A DNA stretch of 64,000 nucleotides, taken from contig NZ_NKTX01000004.1 in NCBI RefSeq assembly GCF_003207815.1, forward strand, positions 101,855-165,854. The letters are read 5' to 3'. Under the pieces are notes generated by a model that searched no databases, had not been told where the DNA came from, and saw only the letters and a program-made list of their open reading frames with translations. The DNA comes from Komagataeibacter oboediens (GTDB lineage: Bacteria; Pseudomonadota; Alphaproteobacteria; Acetobacterales; Acetobacteraceae). Position 1 is the first letter of the stretch, and every line of letters begins with the position of its first letter. The translations under genes and the position numbers were made by a program. Positions 49,281 through 58,550 of the stretch are shown here, one piece after another.

Positions 49281-50035
49281 AACCCCACGCCATGTCCCGT
49301 GCGGTGGAACAGCCCTCCGCCACCCTGCCGTTTACGGTCCTGTACCGTGACAACCGGCTGGTCGTGCTGGACAAGCCGCCCGGCCTGCCGGTCCATCCGG
49401 GCAGGGGTGGGGGACAAAGCGTCGAGGACTGGTTTCCTGCCCTGTCGCGGCATCGCAATGGCCCGTGGCTGGCCCACCGGCTGGACCGGGATACATCGGG
49501 CTGTCTTGTGGTTGCCCTGCGCAAGCAGGCGCTGGTGGCGGTGCAGGCGTGTCTGGCTGCAGGGAAAGCGCGCAAGACCTACTGGGCCATCGTGCAGGGC
49601 GCGCCCGATGCGGCGCAGGGGGTGATCGATGTCCCGCTTGCGCGGGTGGAACACGACAGGCAGTGGCGGATGCAGCCCGTGAAAACCGGCGGTCAGCCAG
49701 CCCGGACGCGCTGGCGCGTGCTGGGAACGGGGCATGACGGCGCAGGCCAGCCCATAAGCTGGCTGGAACTGGTACTGGAAACCGGGCGGACCCATCAGGC
49801 GCGTGCGCATTGCGCTGCGATCGGGTGTCCCATACGCGGGGATACGCGCTATGGCGCCCGGGACGCGGGGACGCTACACCTTATGAGCCGGAGCATCCAT
49901 TTACCCCTGGATGTGCCCGTGCACGCCACGGCCATGCCACCGGAGCATATGCGCCGTATCATGGAACAGGCTGGCTGGACCGCGCCGCCTGACAATGTGG
50001 AAAAGGAAGCAGCACGGTGTTCGCCCACACATTGA
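49277..50035 (+). CDS. RluA-family pseudouridine synthase
   Basis: This 252-residue enzyme carries the catalytic signature LAHRLDRDTSGCLVVA with the nucleophilic Asp, preceded by VLDKPPGLPVHPG. LETGRTHQARAHCAAIGCPI matches the C-terminal family motif. There is no S4 domain, so it resembles RluA/TruC-type proteins. The exact uridine target cannot be assigned. It starts within the ftsK stop (ATGA) and its end overlaps the next gene by 19 nt. Confidence 0.88.
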   Translation: MKPHAMSRAVEQPSATLPFTVLYRDNRLVVLDKPPGLPVHPGRGGGQSVEDWFPALSRHRNGPWLAHRLDRDTSGCLVVALRKQALVAVQACLAAGKARKTYWAIVQGAPDAAQGVIDVPLARVEHDRQWRMQPVKTGGQPARTRWRVLGTGHDGAGQPISWLELVLETGRTHQARAHCAAIGCPIRGDTRYGARDAGTLHLMSRSIHLPLDVPVHATAMPPEHMRRIMEQAGWTAPPDNVEKEAARCSPTH

Positions 50036-52125
50036 CGCAGGAACTGCTGCGCGTTCTGGAACGGCCGGATCTGCGCGTGATTGCGGGCGAGCGGCAGATC
50101 GCGCTGGACCCGGCGCTGGACCTGCCATTCCGTGTCCAGCCCACGGGCGCCATCGTGCTGGGGCTGCCAGCGCAGGGACAGCAGGAGGAAACGGCCTTTT
50201 TCCTGCGCCATGCACTGGAACTTGCCCCCCTGCTGGAAATCGTGCCGCACAGGGCGCTGTGCGCCGCTTTCTGTGCCGCGCGCACGGCGGCCCTGTTCTG
50301 GTACCTTGATACCGGGCGGTCGGATGCAGATGCGCCCGCGACATGGGTACCACAGATGGCGCAGGCACAGGTACCCCCGCCATCTGCCCTGCAGCAGATA
50401 TGGCAGGCCCTTGCCCCGCTTCAGCCTGATGTGCCGCGACACGTCGGCACCGACCGGTTTGCCGCGCTGCATGACGCGTTACGTGGCCTGTGGCCCATAC
50501 TGGGACCGACCGAGAACCTGATGGCCACGGGCGGCGATGCCCGCCTGGCAGTGGACCCGGCAACGGGCCTGAACCATTACGGCTGTTCGCACCGGCCCCG
50601 GCCATGGGCCATTACCTTTGCCTCATCCACGGCGTCATCGCTGTCCGAACGGGGGTTCGCGGGGGCGGAGACAGCGCGACTGTCCCTGCTGGCCGGTGCA
50701 CTGCATGGGCGCGGGGAAGAGGCGGCCTGCGCGCTGGATACGGACATACAGGCCGATATCGCAGCGCATTTCGGCCTCGTGGCGGGGGAAGGGGTCGTGC
50801 TGGCCCCCTCCGGCACGGATTGCGAACTGTATGCGCTGGCCCTTGCATCCCTTGCACCGGGCGGGCGACCCCTCAGCAATATCGTGCTTGCGCCCGAGGA
50901 AACCGGCAGCGGCGTGCCGCTGGCCGCCATGGGGTGCCATTTCGCCAATGATACCGCCCTTGGCCACGGTGTGACGCGGGGGGCGCCGATTGCGGGATTC
51001 CCCATCGATACGCTGGTGGTGAACGTGCCGATGCGCGATGCGGAGGGACATGTCCGCCCGGTCGCGGACGTGGATGCCGAAACCTGCCGCCTTACCCATG
51101 AAATGCGTGCTGCGGGGCGGCATGTGCTGCTGCACCGGCTCGACCTGTCCAAGACCGGGCTGCTGGCGCCGGGGCTTCCGGCGCTGGAACAGGCCTGTGC
51201 ACCAATGGACGGGATGGGGGATGGCCCGGACGTGGTGGTGGATGCCTGTCAGGCCCGGCTGGACCCGATGCGGGTCCGCGACTATCTGGACAGGGGCTGG
51301 ATGGTCATGGTCACGGGGTCCAAGTTCTTTACCGGGCCGCCGTTCTGCGGGGCCCTGCTCCTGCCCGTGGGTGTGCGCCGCAGGCTGGATGGTCCCCGTC
51401 CCGTGCCCGTGGGGCTGGAGGATTACAGCTATCGGCATGCCTGGCCGCGGGGCGGGGCGGTAGCCGGTCTGCCTGCGGGGCATAACATCGGGCTGATCCT
51501 GCGCTGGTGCGCGGCACTGGCGGAAATGGCCGCGTTCAGCCGCATTCCCCGTGCGACGGTCCATGACCGGCTACGTGGTTTCCTGTCTGCGGTTTCGGCC
51601 CGCATCATGGCGGAACCCGCTCTGGAACTCCTGCCGCCTGTCCGGCCAGAACGCGTGCCGATGGAAGGGGCGTGGGACACCCTGCCGACCATCATGTGTT
51701 TTTTCGTGCGTGCGCCCGGCTGTGACGGGGAAGGCTTCCGTCCGCTGGCGCTGCCGGATGCGCGGCGGCTTTATGCGTGGCTCAACACCGACCTGTCGGG
51801 CCTTATCCCGCCCGATGATCCCGACGTGGCCCTTGCTTGCCTGCTGTGTCATGTGGGCCAGCCCGTGCCGCTGGCGCATCCCGGCCTGCCCGGTATGGTC
51901 GCGGGGGCATTGCGTATTTCCGCAGGTGCCCGGCTTGTGGCGGGGGAGCCGTCGCATGAAGGCATGGATCCGACCGAACGCCTGCGCCGTGAAGTGCGTA
52001 ACGTGGGACGGATCGTGGACAAGATCAATCTGATCCTGCGGCACTGGTCGCGGCTGAGCATGGCCGCGCCGGTACAGACCTATCTGCCTCATGGCTGGCA
52101 GGCGCGCGCCATCCTGCCAGCCTGA
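50017..52125 (+). CDS. Uncharacterised class V aminotransferase-like PLP protein (702 aa)
   Basis: The start is GTG 50017, with AAGGAAG 7 nt upstream. The N-terminal 190 residues match no family I know. A fold-type I PLP core follows. It has VLAPSGTDCELYALALASLA (cofactor phosphate region, near 262), VVVDACQARLDP with Asp409 and Gln412 (the D-x-x-Q of class V aminotransferases and cysteine desulfurases), and TGSKFFTGPPFCGALLLP with Lys436 as the Schiff-base lysine. The Asp-Lys spacing of 27 is close to that of NifS/IscS. A C-terminal helical region ends DKINLILRHWSRL. No catalytic desulfurase Cys loop is obvious. A histidine phosphatase gene follows 26 bp later, suggesting one pathway. The reaction is unknown. 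Confidence 0.75.
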   Translation: MFAHTLTQELLRVLERPDLRVIAGERQIALDPALDLPFRVQPTGAIVLGLPAQGQQEETAFFLRHALELAPLLEIVPHRALCAAFCAARTAALFWYLDTGRSDADAPATWVPQMAQAQVPPPSALQQIWQALAPLQPDVPRHVGTDRFAALHDALRGLWPILGPTENLMATGGDARLAVDPATGLNHYGCSHRPRPWAITFASSTASSLSERGFAGAETARLSLLAGALHGRGEEAACALDTDIQADIAAHFGLVAGEGVVLAPSGTDCELYALALASLAPGGRPLSNIVLAPEETGSGVPLAAMGCHFANDTALGHGVTRGAPIAGFPIDTLVVNVPMRDAEGHVRPVADVDAETCRLTHEMRAAGRHVLLHRLDLSKTGLLAPGLPALEQACAPMDGMGDGPDVVVDACQARLDPMRVRDYLDRGWMVMVTGSKFFTGPPFCGALLLPVGVRRRLDGPRPVPVGLEDYSYRHAWPRGGAVAGLPAGHNIGLILRWCAALAEMAAFSRIPRATVHDRLRGFLSAVSARIMAEPALELLPPVRPERVPMEGAWDTLPTIMCFFVRAPGCDGEGFRPLALPDARRLYAWLNTDLSGLIPPDDPDVALACLLCHVGQPVPLAHPGLPGMVAGALRISAGARLVAGEPSHEGMDPTERLRREVRNVGRIVDKINLILRHWSRLSMAAPVQTYLPHGWQARAILPA

Positions 52126-52151
52126 GTTTTCACGACTTTCCCGTTCAATGG

Positions 52152-52907
52152 ATGTCCAGCGTGACCATACAGAAAAACCACAGCAATTTTCTTGATACTC
52201 CCCAGTTGCAGAGGGGGGTGACCCGATTCTGGCTGATCCGCCACGCACTGGTGGAACAGAACGCCCGCATGCGGCTGTATGGCGCGATGGACGTGCCCCT
52301 GTGCCCCGACAGCCTTGTGGCCCAGCGTTGGATGTATGAAGCACTGGCCCGTCGCCTGCCGCATCCGGCATTGTGGTTCACCTCGCCACTGTCACGCACG
52401 CAGCAGACGGCGCGCGCCATCCAGCAGGCGGGCTATGGCCCGCATGAATGGCAGGTTGAGCCGGACCTGACTGAACAGTCCATGGGAGAATGGCACGGCA
52501 TCACCCACGATACCCTGCCCGAAAGGCTGAGCCTGCCCGCGCACCCGTTCTGGTCCGTCAGTGCCACCGAACTGCCGCCGGAGGGGGAAAGCATGGTGCA
52601 GGTCTGTGCCCGGGTTGGCGCGTGCCTGGACCGTCTGGCGGCGGAACATGCGGGGCAGGACATGGTCGTGGTCAGCCATGGCGGGGCCATTCGCGCCGCC
52701 CTGGCGCATGCCCTGCGTATCCATGCGGAAACGGCGTTGCATTTTTCCGTGCAGAACCTGGCGCTGAGCGTGATCGAGCGCCTGCCGGAGGGGTGGCGGA
52801 TCGTCACGGTCAACGAATTGCCCATGCCGCTGCCCGCATCTGCGGAGGACGGGTATGAAGAGACGACCGTGAACTCGGCCGCCATCGCGGCAACCGGTCG
52901 GGCGTAA
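52152..52907 (+). CDS. Histidine phosphatase superfamily protein
   Basis: This 251-residue protein has the phosphohistidine motif FWLIRHALVEQN (Arg30-His31), a second-Arg region SPLSRTQQTARAI, the general acid region LTEQSMGEWHG, and the second catalytic His in VVVSHGGAIRAAL. It resembles CobC/GpmB-like small-molecule phosphatases. The usual Gly/Glu after RH is replaced (RHALVEQN instead of RHGET). It lies directly downstream of the class V-like PLP gene and is probably co-transcribed. The substrate is unknown. Confidence 0.85.
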   Translation: MSSVTIQKNHSNFLDTPQLQRGVTRFWLIRHALVEQNARMRLYGAMDVPLCPDSLVAQRWMYEALARRLPHPALWFTSPLSRTQQTARAIQQAGYGPHEWQVEPDLTEQSMGEWHGITHDTLPERLSLPAHPFWSVSATELPPEGESMVQVCARVGACLDRLAAEHAGQDMVVVSHGGAIRAALAHALRIHAETALHFSVQNLALSVIERLPEGWRIVTVNELPMPLPASAEDGYEETTVNSAAIAATGRA

Positions 52908-53027
52908 GGCGCGCGCAGATCCCTGCGGCCAGCCCGGAAGGTGACCATGGCATGGTCATGCGCGGCCCGGCGGGGAAATGAAGGACGGCCCATGCCGGGG
53001 TGTGGTCTGGCATGGGCCGGGGAACTG

Positions 53028-53165
53028 TCAGCGTTGGTCCGTGCGCAGCATGCAGGTCAGGACACAGGGTTCGCCTGCCTGCGTGGTCCTGTGGCGCAGA
53101 TCGTCCGAGGCGGCCATCCCCGCTACAATGGCAGCGGTGGCAAGAACAAGCGTGAGCGTATGCAT
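53028..53165 (-). CDS. Small exported-type protein (45 aa)
   Basis: A 45-codon minus-strand frame begins at ATG 53165 with a good GGAG motif 7 nt upstream (GGGAGTAAGGTG then ATG). The N-terminal MHTLTLVLATAAIVAGMAAS is a likely signal peptide or membrane anchor, followed by DDLRHRTTQAGEPCVLTCML and RTDQR with two cysteines. It lies between the phosphatase and tadA genes, opposite to both. No family is recognised; expression is unproven. Confidence 0.5.
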   Translation of the reverse strand: MHTLTLVLATAAIVAGMAASDDLRHRTTQAGEPCVLTCMLRTDQR

Positions 53166-53373
53166 CACCTTACTCCCATAAAGGTCACCCATGCCCCGGG
53201 TGGTTGCATGACCCGGGATGGGATGGGCCAGTTGCGGTCTGCCAGAAGGACAGTAGGGAGAATCCGCCCCTACTGCCACCTATGTGAAACGATATTGTCA
53301 GGTGGGAGTTGTGCCGATCCACAAAAAAATGGACGACGGCGGACATATCGGGACTGAAGGGGACCGCGACCGG

Positions 53374-53847
53374 ATGCGCATGACACGTTCACGTCCCCTG
53401 CCGGGGCATTTCATGGATATCGCGATGGAGGAAGCCCGTGCCGCGGCCCGGCGTGGGGAGGTTCCGGTGGGTGCCGCCCTGTCGGGGCCGGACGGGCTGC
53501 TGCTGGCGCGCGCGGGCAACCGGGTGGAAGAATGGGGCGATCCCTCCGCCCATGCGGAAATGCAGGTCATGCGGACGGCAAGTGTGCAGCGCGGGGGGCT
53601 GCGTCTTGCTGACTGCACGATGTATGTCACGCTTGAACCATGCCCGATGTGCGCCGCCGCGGCCACGCATTTCCGGGTCGGCCGGATCGTGTTCGGGGCC
53701 TATGACCCGAAAGGGGGCGGGGTTGAACATGGCCCACGCCTGTTTGCACAGCCACGCTGCCTGCATCGCCCCGAAATCGTGGGCGGCGTGCGCGAGCGCG
53801 AGGCGGGACGGCTGCTGCGGGAGTTTTTCCAGCGGCTGCGCGCCTAA
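53374..53847 (+). CDS. tadA: tRNA-specific adenosine deaminase TadA (CDA fold)
   Basis: This protein of about 157 residues has the deaminase zinc site: HAEMQVM (His ligand and catalytic Glu) and LEPCPMCAAA (two Cys ligands). GEVPVGAALSG and FGAYDPKGGGVEHGPRLF are typical of TadA-like proteins, which convert A34 to inosine in tRNA-Arg. The segment after the second motif is less conserved than in E. coli TadA, so a guanine or cytosine deaminase is possible. The start is uncertain: 53374 and 53380 both lie near GGGGA; an in-frame start at 53284 would add 30 residues. Confidence 0.85.
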   Translation: MRMTRSRPLPGHFMDIAMEEARAAARRGEVPVGAALSGPDGLLLARAGNRVEEWGDPSAHAEMQVMRTASVQRGGLRLADCTMYVTLEPCPMCAAAATHFRVGRIVFGAYDPKGGGVEHGPRLFAQPRCLHRPEIVGGVREREAGRLLREFFQRLRA

Positions 53848-53967
53848 CCTATTTGTCATGCAACGGTATAACACGGGTCGGCTGTCTTGCGGCACAATGC
53901 AGGCAATGGGACTGTAAGCCCCGGCGGTCGGTCCCGTCCGTCGTTTTGAGATTTCAGCAGGACAACC

Positions 53968-55539
53968 ATGTTCAGGGATGCCATGTCAGACGTATTGCGG
54001 TCGAACACCCTTTCCCCCCGCCGGTTCCGGAACCGGATGCTGGCTACACTCGTCGCCAGCACCGTAGCGGGGGGCTGCCTGCTCTCGGCTCCTCTGGCGC
54101 GGGCGGAAGATAGCGGGGTCATCCATCCTGACACCCAGATCCAGCAGCTTCCGAATTTCGTGAACCTGGTCAAGCAGGTCAAACCTGCCGTTGTCTCCAT
54201 CACGGCGCGGATCAAGGATGCCGATACGGGCGAGGATGGTGGCCCGGGTGGCATGCCCGGCGGTTTTCCGTTCCCCTTTCCCTTCCAGATGATGCCGCAG
54301 CAGCCCCATCATACCGTTGAGGCCCGTGGATCAGGCTTTATCATTTCGCCCGACGGATATGTCGTGACCAACAACCATGTGGTGAAGGGGGCGACCAAGG
54401 TTACCGTGACGCTGGATGATGGCACGGCGCTGCCTGCCAAGATCGTGGGGCGCGACTCCAAGACGGATATCGCGCTGCTCAAGGTCTCGCCATCGGGCAA
54501 GCTGCGCTTTATCGAACTGGGGGATTCGGACAAGGTCGAACCGGGTGAATGGGTTGTGGCCGTGGGCAACCCGTATGGCCTTGGCGGCACGGTGACGGCC
54601 GGTATCGTCTCGGCCCGCGGGCGTGACATTGGCGATGGCCCCTATGATTCCTTCATTCAGGTCGATGCCCCGATCAATCGCGGCAATTCCGGCGGCCCGC
54701 TGTTCACGCAGGATGGCAAGGTGGTGGGGGTGAATACCGCCATCCTGTCGCCTTCTGGCGGGTCGATCGGGATTGGCTTCGCCATCCCGTCCGATACCGT
54801 GAAGAATATTGTGGACCAGCTTGAAAAGACCGGTCACGTCACCCGTGGGTATCTGGGGGTGACGGCGCAGGCGATCACGCCGTCCATGGCCAGTGCGCTG
54901 GGCATGAAGCCATCGCCCTCTGGTGCGCCGGCGACGGGTGCGCTGGTAGCCAGCGTCAGTGCCGGCAGCCCGGCTGAAAAGGCGGGGCTGAAGGCGGGGG
55001 ATGTCGTCACCGCGCTGAATGGCCAGCCCATCGACACGCCGCATACGCTTGCGGTCAAGGTAGCGACCATCGTGCCGGGCACCAAGGCGACGATTGCGTA
55101 CCTGCGCAACAACAAGCCGCAGACCGCCAGTGTCCAGATTTCCAGCCTTGGCAAGGGTGGCACGGCTGATGGCACGGTGGGCGATACCTCCCACGATGCG
55201 GACAAGGGACCCAAGCTGGGCGTAACACTTGCGCCGTTGACGCCTGACATGCGCCAGCAGCTCGGGCTGGAGGAAAACGTGCGTGGCGTGGTGGTCAGTG
55301 ACGTGCAGCCCGGTTCCGCTGCCGAACAGGCCGGGATCCATGCGGGCGACGTCATCCAGTCCGTGGGTGAGGTGCCGGTTGAAAACCCGCGCGCCACGGT
55401 GTCCGCCATCCGGCAGGCACTGCAGGCCAACCATTCCGTCCTGCTGCGGGTCGTGCGCAATGGGCAGAGTGTTTTTGTGGCCGTCAGCCCCAACAGCGAT
55501 GATTCGGATACGACCAGCAGCGAGGAAGACGACCAGTAA
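53968..55539 (+). CDS. degP: Periplasmic serine protease DegP/HtrA (Do family)
   Basis: This 523-residue protein has a signal peptide (basic RRFRNR, hydrophobic [15 protein letters not shown], cleavage near ARAED). The trypsin-like domain has His in [10 protein letters not shown], Asp in SKTDIALLK and Ser in [10 protein letters not shown]. Two PDZ domains follow ([11 protein letters not shown] and [10 protein letters not shown] onward), and the tail is acidic ([11 protein letters not shown]). A glycine/proline-rich loop near residue 90 is the LA loop region. It degrades or refolds misfolded envelope proteins. An AGCAGGA ribosome-binding site precedes ATG 53968. Confidence 0.95.
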   Translation: MFRDAMSDVLRSNTLSPRRFRNRMLATLVASTVAGGCLLSAPLARAEDSGVIHPDTQIQQLPNFVNLVKQVKPAVVSITARIKDADTGEDGGPGGMPGGFPFPFPFQMMPQQPHHTVEARGSGFIISPDGYVVTNNHVVKGATKVTVTLDDGTALPAKIVGRDSKTDIALLKVSPSGKLRFIELGDSDKVEPGEWVVAVGNPYGLGGTVTAGIVSARGRDIGDGPYDSFIQVDAPINRGNSGGPLFTQDGKVVGVNTAILSPSGGSIGIGFAIPSDTVKNIVDQLEKTGHVTRGYLGVTAQAITPSMASALGMKPSPSGAPATGALVASVSAGSPAEKAGLKAGDVVTALNGQPIDTPHTLAVKVATIVPGTKATIAYLRNNKPQTASVQISSLGKGGTADGTVGDTSHDADKGPKLGVTLAPLTPDMRQQLGLEENVRGVVVSDVQPGSAAEQAGIHAGDVIQSVGEVPVENPRATVSAIRQALQANHSVLLRVVRNGQSVFVAVSPNSDDSDTTSSEEDDQ

Positions 55540-55564
55540 GCCATTTCCATTACCGGATGGCAGG

Positions 55565-55594
55565 GGCCGGGGCAGGAATGCCCCGGCCTTTTTT
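55565..55594 (+). terminator. Intrinsic terminator of degP
   Basis: GGCCGGGGC (55565-55573) pairs with GCCCCGGCC (55580-55588) around a 6-nt loop, followed by TTTTTT. It lies 26 bp after the degP stop. Confidence 0.95.
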
Positions 55595-55715
55595 GCATCC
55601 GGACGGGAAAAAGCCGGTTTTTTTACGGTATGGGCCAGAAAACTGGCGGGGGATGATTGTCGCACCATGGTTTCTTGCCTTATCTGCTGGCATCGCCATG
55701 TTCGTTTCCGGAGGG

Positions 55716-56648
55716 ATGATGACCGGTCCAGCAGTATCCGATGCACAGGAACACCCTGCCGCGCGCCTGATTGACGGCAAGGGCTTCGCGGCCCGCATGA
55801 CGCAGGATATCGCGACCGATGTCAGCGCTTTCTATGACCGGTATCACGTCACCCCCGGCCTTGCGGTGGTGCTGGTGGGCAATGATCCGGCCAGTGAGGT
55901 CTATGTGCGCAACAAGGCGCTGCAGACCCATCGCGCGGGTATGCGCTCATTCATGCACATGCTGCCTGCCACGACATCGCAGAAGGAACTGCTGGGCCTG
56001 ATCGAACGGCTGAATGTTGATCCTGAAATCCATGGTATCCTTGTGCAGCTGCCGCTGCCGGCGGGGCTGGACCCGGTTGCGGTGACCAATGCGATCATTC
56101 CCGAAAAGGATGTGGACGGGCTGGGCGTGGTCAATGCCGGCCGACTGGCGCTGGGGCTGCCGGGTATCGTGCCGTGCACGCCCCTGGGTTGCCTGCTGCT
56201 GCTGCGTCATTACGTGGGTGACATGCGTGGCAGGGATGCGCTGGTGATCGGGGCATCTAATCTGGTGGGCCGCCCCATGGCGGAACTGCTGCTGCGTGAA
56301 GGCTGCACGGTGACCGTGGCCCATATCGATACACGCGATACCGCATCCCTTGCCCGGCAGGCGGATATCGTTGTGGTGGCGACAGGCGTGCGCGAACTGG
56401 TGCGTGGCGACTGGATCAAGCCTGGTGCGACAGTGATCGATGTCGGGATATCCCGCGTGACGCTGCCTAATGGCAAGACGCGGCTGGTCGGGGATGTGAA
56501 GTTTGATGAAGCCGTCAGGCGCGCGGGCCTGATTACGCCTGTACCCGGCGGGGTCGGGCCCATGACAATCGCCTGCCTGCTGCGCAACACCCTTGATGCG
56601 GCCCGCATGCTGGTGGAGGGCAAGGCGCGTTCAGGAGAAAACACATGA
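55716..56648 (+). CDS. folD: Methylenetetrahydrofolate dehydrogenase/cyclohydrolase FolD
   Basis: This protein of about 310 residues interconverts methylene-, methenyl- and formyl-tetrahydrofolate. Motifs are [19 protein letters not shown] with the catalytic Lys, the [13 protein letters not shown] segment with [10 protein letters not shown], and the Rossmann [17 protein letters not shown], ending [21 protein letters not shown] lies 1 nt before ATG 55716 and 4 nt before ATG 55719, so 55719 may be the true start. The stop overlaps the MTHFR-like gene by 4 nt, linking the two one-carbon enzymes. Confidence 0.95.
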   Translation: MMTGPAVSDAQEHPAARLIDGKGFAARMTQDIATDVSAFYDRYHVTPGLAVVLVGNDPASEVYVRNKALQTHRAGMRSFMHMLPATTSQKELLGLIERLNVDPEIHGILVQLPLPAGLDPVAVTNAIIPEKDVDGLGVVNAGRLALGLPGIVPCTPLGCLLLLRHYVGDMRGRDALVIGASNLVGRPMAELLLREGCTVTVAHIDTRDTASLARQADIVVVATGVRELVRGDWIKPGATVIDVGISRVTLPNGKTRLVGDVKFDEAVRRAGLITPVPGGVGPMTIACLLRNTLDAARMLVEGKARSGENT

Positions 56649-57406
56649 CGCTGACATCCGTTGAACTGATTCCGCGCGACCAGGAAACGCTGCTACGCGA
56701 TGCCGAGGATGTCCGCCGGCTGTTTCCCGATGCGCAGATGCTCAATATTCCCGACCTCCTGCGTTTTTCCATCCGAAGCTGGGAGGCGGCGGCCCTGGTC
56801 CGTCCAATTTTCCCCCGTGTGGTGCCCCATATCCGCGCCATCGACATCGCGCCCGACGCGCCGCTACCGGGTGCGGATGACCCGGACCTGAAGGAAGTGC
56901 TGGTGGTGAAGGGGGATCCGCCATCGGACCTGAAGCACCGCACCTATCCCAATACCAGCGAGAGCATGATTGCCCGGTACCGGCGTGAAGCGCCGCATCT
57001 GACGGTCTATGCCGCTTTCGATCCGTACCGCCGTGCGCCGTACAAGGAAATGGAGGCCATAGCCCGCAAGAAGGAAGCCGGTGCTGCCGGTTTCTTTACC
57101 CAGCCCATTTTTGACATGCGCATGCTGGACCTGTGCATGAACTGGCTTCATGGGGAAAATGTGTTCTGGGGTATTTCCCCCGTGATTGGCCCGAAGTCAC
57201 GCTCATACTGGGAAACGACGAACCACGTCATTTTCCCCCATGATTTCGAGCCGACGCTGGACGCCAACATCGCTTTTGCACGGCAGATGATGGAGACGGT
57301 GGCGCAGGCGGGCGGCAATACCTATCTCATGCCGCTGCGTGTCAAGCTGGAGCGTTACCTGCCCCCGCTGCGCCGTGGCCATGCGCAGGATCCGTTGACC
57401 TGCTGA
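56645..57406 (+). CDS. Divergent methylenetetrahydrofolate reductase-family protein
   Basis: This 253-residue TIM-barrel protein has MTHFR-like features: [12 protein letters not shown] (compare the usual RGD/KGDPP), [26 protein letters not shown], and GISPVI. It lacks the standard N-terminal FEFFPP motif, replaced by [11 protein letters not shown], and is shorter than E. coli MetF (296). The overlap with folD strongly suggests a folate-linked role. It could be a second, specialised MTHFR; whether it makes methyl-THF is unproven. Confidence 0.75.
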   Translation: MTLTSVELIPRDQETLLRDAEDVRRLFPDAQMLNIPDLLRFSIRSWEAAALVRPIFPRVVPHIRAIDIAPDAPLPGADDPDLKEVLVVKGDPPSDLKHRTYPNTSESMIARYRREAPHLTVYAAFDPYRRAPYKEMEAIARKKEAGAAGFFTQPIFDMRMLDLCMNWLHGENVFWGISPVIGPKSRSYWETTNHVIFPHDFEPTLDANIAFARQMMETVAQAGGNTYLMPLRVKLERYLPPLRRGHAQDPLTC

Positions 57407-57775
57407 ACCGCACGGGATCGTTTTTGTGGTCCGGAACGGTCTTCAGGGGAAAGTGCCCTGCCAAGGTAGGGTCCATGCAGGGGCCCATGTAACCGTTTCA
57501 TCCGGTGGGGATGCTGGAGATCTGAGCGGATTTCTGCGGCCCTTACGCAATGGCTGGCCGATCAAACCCGTCTGGCGGATGATGTGCCTTCCCAAAGCCC
57601 ATCGGGCTGCAGTCGTATTGTTCAAAAAGGGCTGTTTCCCCGGCATCTCGTGCGGACAGCATGCAATCTGAACCCGGAGCCGCCGCGACGATCGGGGACT
57701 GCCCGGCGGCCTTCATCTTCTCTCCCGGAACAGAACGTCCCGGGGTTGGCGCCCGAACAGCGAGTCCCGGCCCGG
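57407..57775. other. 369-bp convergent intergenic region, possible structured RNA
   Basis: The gap between metF-like (+) and the Nudix gene (-) holds no convincing gene. Near its right end GGGACT (57697-57702) can pair with AGTCCC (57763-57768), enclosing an inner CCCGG/CCGGG hairpin, which would give a compact folded unit on either strand. No T-run follows, and the sequence does not match tmRNA, RNase P or SRP RNA motifs I know. The dispersed palindromic repeat is absent here. Confidence 0.3.
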
Positions 57776-58351
57776 TCAGATCCAGCCGCGCGCGCGGATC
57801 AGGCCAAATGCCGCGATTGTGACCATGCAGGTGATCCGCCCGTCCACGATCATGGCTTCCATCTCCTTCAGCGTGACGACGTGGCAGGTAATGTCCTCTT
57901 CCGTTTCCTCACGCTGGTGCGGGCCCTGCCGCAGGCCGGTGGCCAGATAGGCGCGACCTTTCTGGGTGGTGTATCCAGCACCCTGATACAGCAGGCCGGC
58001 TTCGCGCATATGCTCGGCAAGCAGGCCGGTTTCCTCGCGCAGTTCGCCGCGCGCCACGTCTTCGGGCGTGGCGTCGGGACGGTGTTCCCACATGCCCATG
58101 GGCAGTTCCCACATCCGTTTGCCGATGGGATAGCGGTACTGGCGGATCAGGGTGACGCGTGGGCCATCCGGTCCGTCCCACAGGGGCAGGACCACGACGA
58201 AATCCCCCCGTTCCACCACGCCGTACAGCCCCTTTTTGCCATTTGGGCGGATGATGATGTCTTCGCGCACGCGGGTCCATGGATTTTCATAGGCGGTGCG
58301 GGTGGAAACGGTTGTATAGCCACCTGCGTCCGGGGTGGGGGATTGCGTCAT
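57776..58351 (-). CDS. Nudix hydrolase (ADP-ribose pyrophosphatase-like)
   Basis: This 191-residue protein has a Nudix box GMWEHRPDATPEDVARGELR continuing EETGLLAE, with the REETG metal-binding core. VTLIRQYRYPIGKRMWELPMG before the box is typical of ADP-sugar pyrophosphatases, as is the C-terminal VVTLKEMEAMIVDGRI. ATG 58351 has AGGA 4 nt upstream; ATG 58363 is directly after AGGAAGG and is the alternative. It likely hydrolyses ADP-ribose or a related nucleoside diphosphate. Confidence 0.88.
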   Translation of the reverse strand: MTQSPTPDAGGYTTVSTRTAYENPWTRVREDIIIRPNGKKGLYGVVERGDFVVVLPLWDGPDGPRVTLIRQYRYPIGKRMWELPMGMWEHRPDATPEDVARGELREETGLLAEHMREAGLLYQGAGYTTQKGRAYLATGLRQGPHQREETEEDITCHVVTLKEMEAMIVDGRITCMVTIAAFGLIRARGWI

Positions 58352-58550
58352 GGGGTCCTGCATCCTTCCTGATCACGCCTGCATGCATCCCGCACAGGGC
58401 TGTCATGCGGGAACGAATAGTCATGGGTTGGTTTTTTCACGTTTTCCCATAAGCCCTATGGTGCCTCGGCTCCACAATGATTTTGTGGGGTTGGCCGTAT
58501 TGCTGGTATCCGCGTTTGATCTGGGCGTTTGTTTTTTATTTACGGAGTTT

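Noticed and set aside
57426..57671. An 81-codon plus-strand open frame in the metF-Nudix gap
   Set aside because: No ribosome-binding site, no recognisable motif and no signal or membrane pattern; chance frame in GC-rich DNA.
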